Source: Xanthomonas floridensis
GTDB taxonomy: Bacteria > Pseudomonadota > Gammaproteobacteria > Xanthomonadales > Xanthomonadaceae
Assembly: GCF_001642575.1 (NCBI RefSeq)
Contig: NZ_LXNG01000019.1
Span: forward strand, 44,667-108,666
Direction of reading: 5' to 3'
DNA: 64,000 nt
A program made the position numbers and the translations under genes. Every line of letters begins with the position of its first letter. The stretch's first letter is position 1. Below the pieces are notes generated by a model. That model had not been told where the DNA came from and did no database searches. It worked only from the letters and a program-made list of their open reading frames with translations. Positions 63,274 through 64,000 of this stretch are shown in pieces.

Positions 63274-63681
63274 ATGGAACTGAAAGTTAAAATCTCCCAT
63301 GGGCAGGCCACGGTCAGGGAATGGCACAAGGAGTGCGAAACAGTGCTTGGTAGAGAAGTGGGTGGGAACTTGAGTGGACGTGAAGAAAAGTGGTGCGCCA
63401 TTGAGCTGGACTCAAATAAGCTTCTTGGATGGCTCACAACTACTCGCGACAATTTCACTTGGAAACCCAAGCCTTCTAGTCTGCAATTCCATGTCACGTC
63501 GATCCAATCTGGCACAACCATCGACGCACCAGTTATGTGCAGCGATCTCGATACAGACGGCTCAATCAGGTTCGTTGATGGACGGCATCGCACGGTCGCC
63601 CTACAACAGTTAGGCGCTACAAAAATTCCAGTCATGGTTCCCAAAAGTCAGATCAAGCTGTTCTTGGATTACCTTGGGTGA
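63274..63681 (+). CDS. Integron cassette protein with ParB/sulfiredoxin-like motif
   Basis: 135 residues from ATG 63274, with GGAG 7 nt upstream (GTG 63262 also possible). The N-terminal half is polar (KISHGQATVREWHKECETVL); the C-terminal half contains SIRFVDGRHRTVALQQLGAT, an xDGRHRxxAL motif typical of ParB-N/sulfiredoxin-fold proteins, which bind nucleotides. Base composition is well below that of the neighbours. The stop lies 2 bp before a clear attC site, the classic cassette layout. Function unknown. Confidence 0.75.
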   Translation: MELKVKISHGQATVREWHKECETVLGREVGGNLSGREEKWCAIELDSNKLLGWLTTTRDNFTWKPKPSSLQFHVTSIQSGTTIDAPVMCSDLDTDGSIRFVDGRHRTVALQQLGATKIPVMVPKSQIKLFLDYLG

Positions 63682-63682
63682 G

Positions 63683-63742
63683 GCCCAAAAATTTATTCAA
63701 GCCGTAGCCGCTTCGCGGCTCGGCTTAATTCTGGTGTTGGGC
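63683..63742 (+). other. attC recombination site 2 (60 bp)
   Basis: It starts GCCCAAA (R'', one mismatch to RYYYAAC) and ends GTTGGGC (R', exact GTTRRRY match). The interior folds as TTCAAGCCG, TA, GCCGC, TTC, GCGGC, T, CGGCTTAA, an imperfect hairpin with small bulges. Length 60 bp, one bp after a cassette stop codon and 10 bp before the next cassette start, fits the standard attC. This is the strongest evidence for integron cassettes in the window. Confidence 0.85.
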
Positions 63743-63752
63743 AGCAGGAACT

Positions 63753-63908
63753 ATGAACCTCGCAACCGAAGTAAATCCTGATCTGTGGGCAGCCGTTCGG
63801 CGCAGCTACGAGAGCCAAGCTTGGTCGAATGCAATTCTCGACGCTGTTCATCATTTCAGTGATGTGATTCGCGCTAAGGATGGTCTGATCAACGCCATCG
63901 GAGGATGA
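63753..63908 (+). pseudogene. Truncated cassette gene of the TIGR02391 type
   Basis: From ATG 63753 (AGGAA upstream) the product reads MNLATEVNPDLWAAVRRSYE, SQAWSNAILDAVHHFSDVIR, AKDGLINAIGG and then stops. The NPDLWAAVRRSYES.AWSNAILDA pattern is the N-terminal half of TIGR02391-type proteins, normally about 120-140 residues. The sequence diverges after the AKDGL point and ends after 51 residues. An insertion or deletion, or the edge of a mobile element in the last 100 bp, would explain it; I could not identify that element. Confidence 0.6.
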
Positions 63909-64000
63909 GGTAAGCCGCATCGGTCGCGCCAATGACGCTCAGGCCTGCGGTTTTTGGCCGTTTCCGGCGCATGTGCGCGGTGTTGCCCCTGCTACAGGCA

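Overview
The window is high-GC chromosomal DNA from a plant-associated gammaproteobacterium, almost certainly Xanthomonas. The support is TonB-dependent receptors of the Xanthomonas/Caulobacter type, a four-gene pectin-degradation block, FabV, an antibacterial type IV effector with a Xanthomonas VirD4-recognition tail and its lipoprotein partner, REP-like palindromes, and integron attC sites of the type seen in xanthomonad chromosomal integrons. No rRNA, tRNA or CRISPR was recognised. Gene assignments come from reading translated sequence and motifs; no database search was run.

Layout. 1-9.9 kb (minus strand): a BatA-like membrane protein running off the left edge, DUF58, a MoxR ATPase, a Tat-type DUF4159 protein, then a TldE-like protein and two paralogous Tat-signal TldD-like metalloproteases. 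10.3-11.6 kb: a secreted family 9 pectate lyase. 11.8-13.7 kb: a decaying patch with two genes each interrupted by one in-frame stop. 13.7-18.8 kb: envelope proteins, including a coupled pair with GYF-like N-termini (RDD membrane protein and a ClpP-fold periplasmic domain protein). 19-24 kb: fructose-1,6-bisphosphatase, an aromatic/aspartate aminotransferase and a TonB-dependent receptor. 25-30 kb: an acetaldehyde-type aldehyde dehydrogenase and a DUF779 protein, separated by the type IV effector/immunity pair. 30-35 kb: a bacterial NHEJ operon (small protein, Ku, LigD) and a degenerate M48-like secreted protein. 35.8-42 kb: lactate dehydrogenase, carotenoid oxygenase, DUF2141, a methyltransferase-like membrane protein and a two-component system, followed by a 225-bp heptanucleotide satellite. 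43-49 kb: a membrane-spanning winged-helix/STAND-NTPase/TPR regulator coupled to a small protein, FabV, and a small membrane protein.

49.5-63 kb is the pectin locus: a KDG-kinase-like sugar kinase diverges from two large TonB-dependent receptors, a pectinesterase, a family 10 pectate lyase and a 1274-residue secreted protein with a LamG-like N-terminus. The obvious reading is demethylation and cleavage of pectin outside the cell or in the periplasm, receptor-mediated oligogalacturonide uptake, and phosphorylation of 2-keto-3-deoxygluconate inside. A nearly identical 17-bp half-palindrome sits upstream of both divergent arms and may coordinate them.

The last kilobase holds gene cassettes with attC sites. 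The second cassette gene is truncated. No integrase is in the window, so this is either a cassette cluster without integrase or the edge of a longer array.
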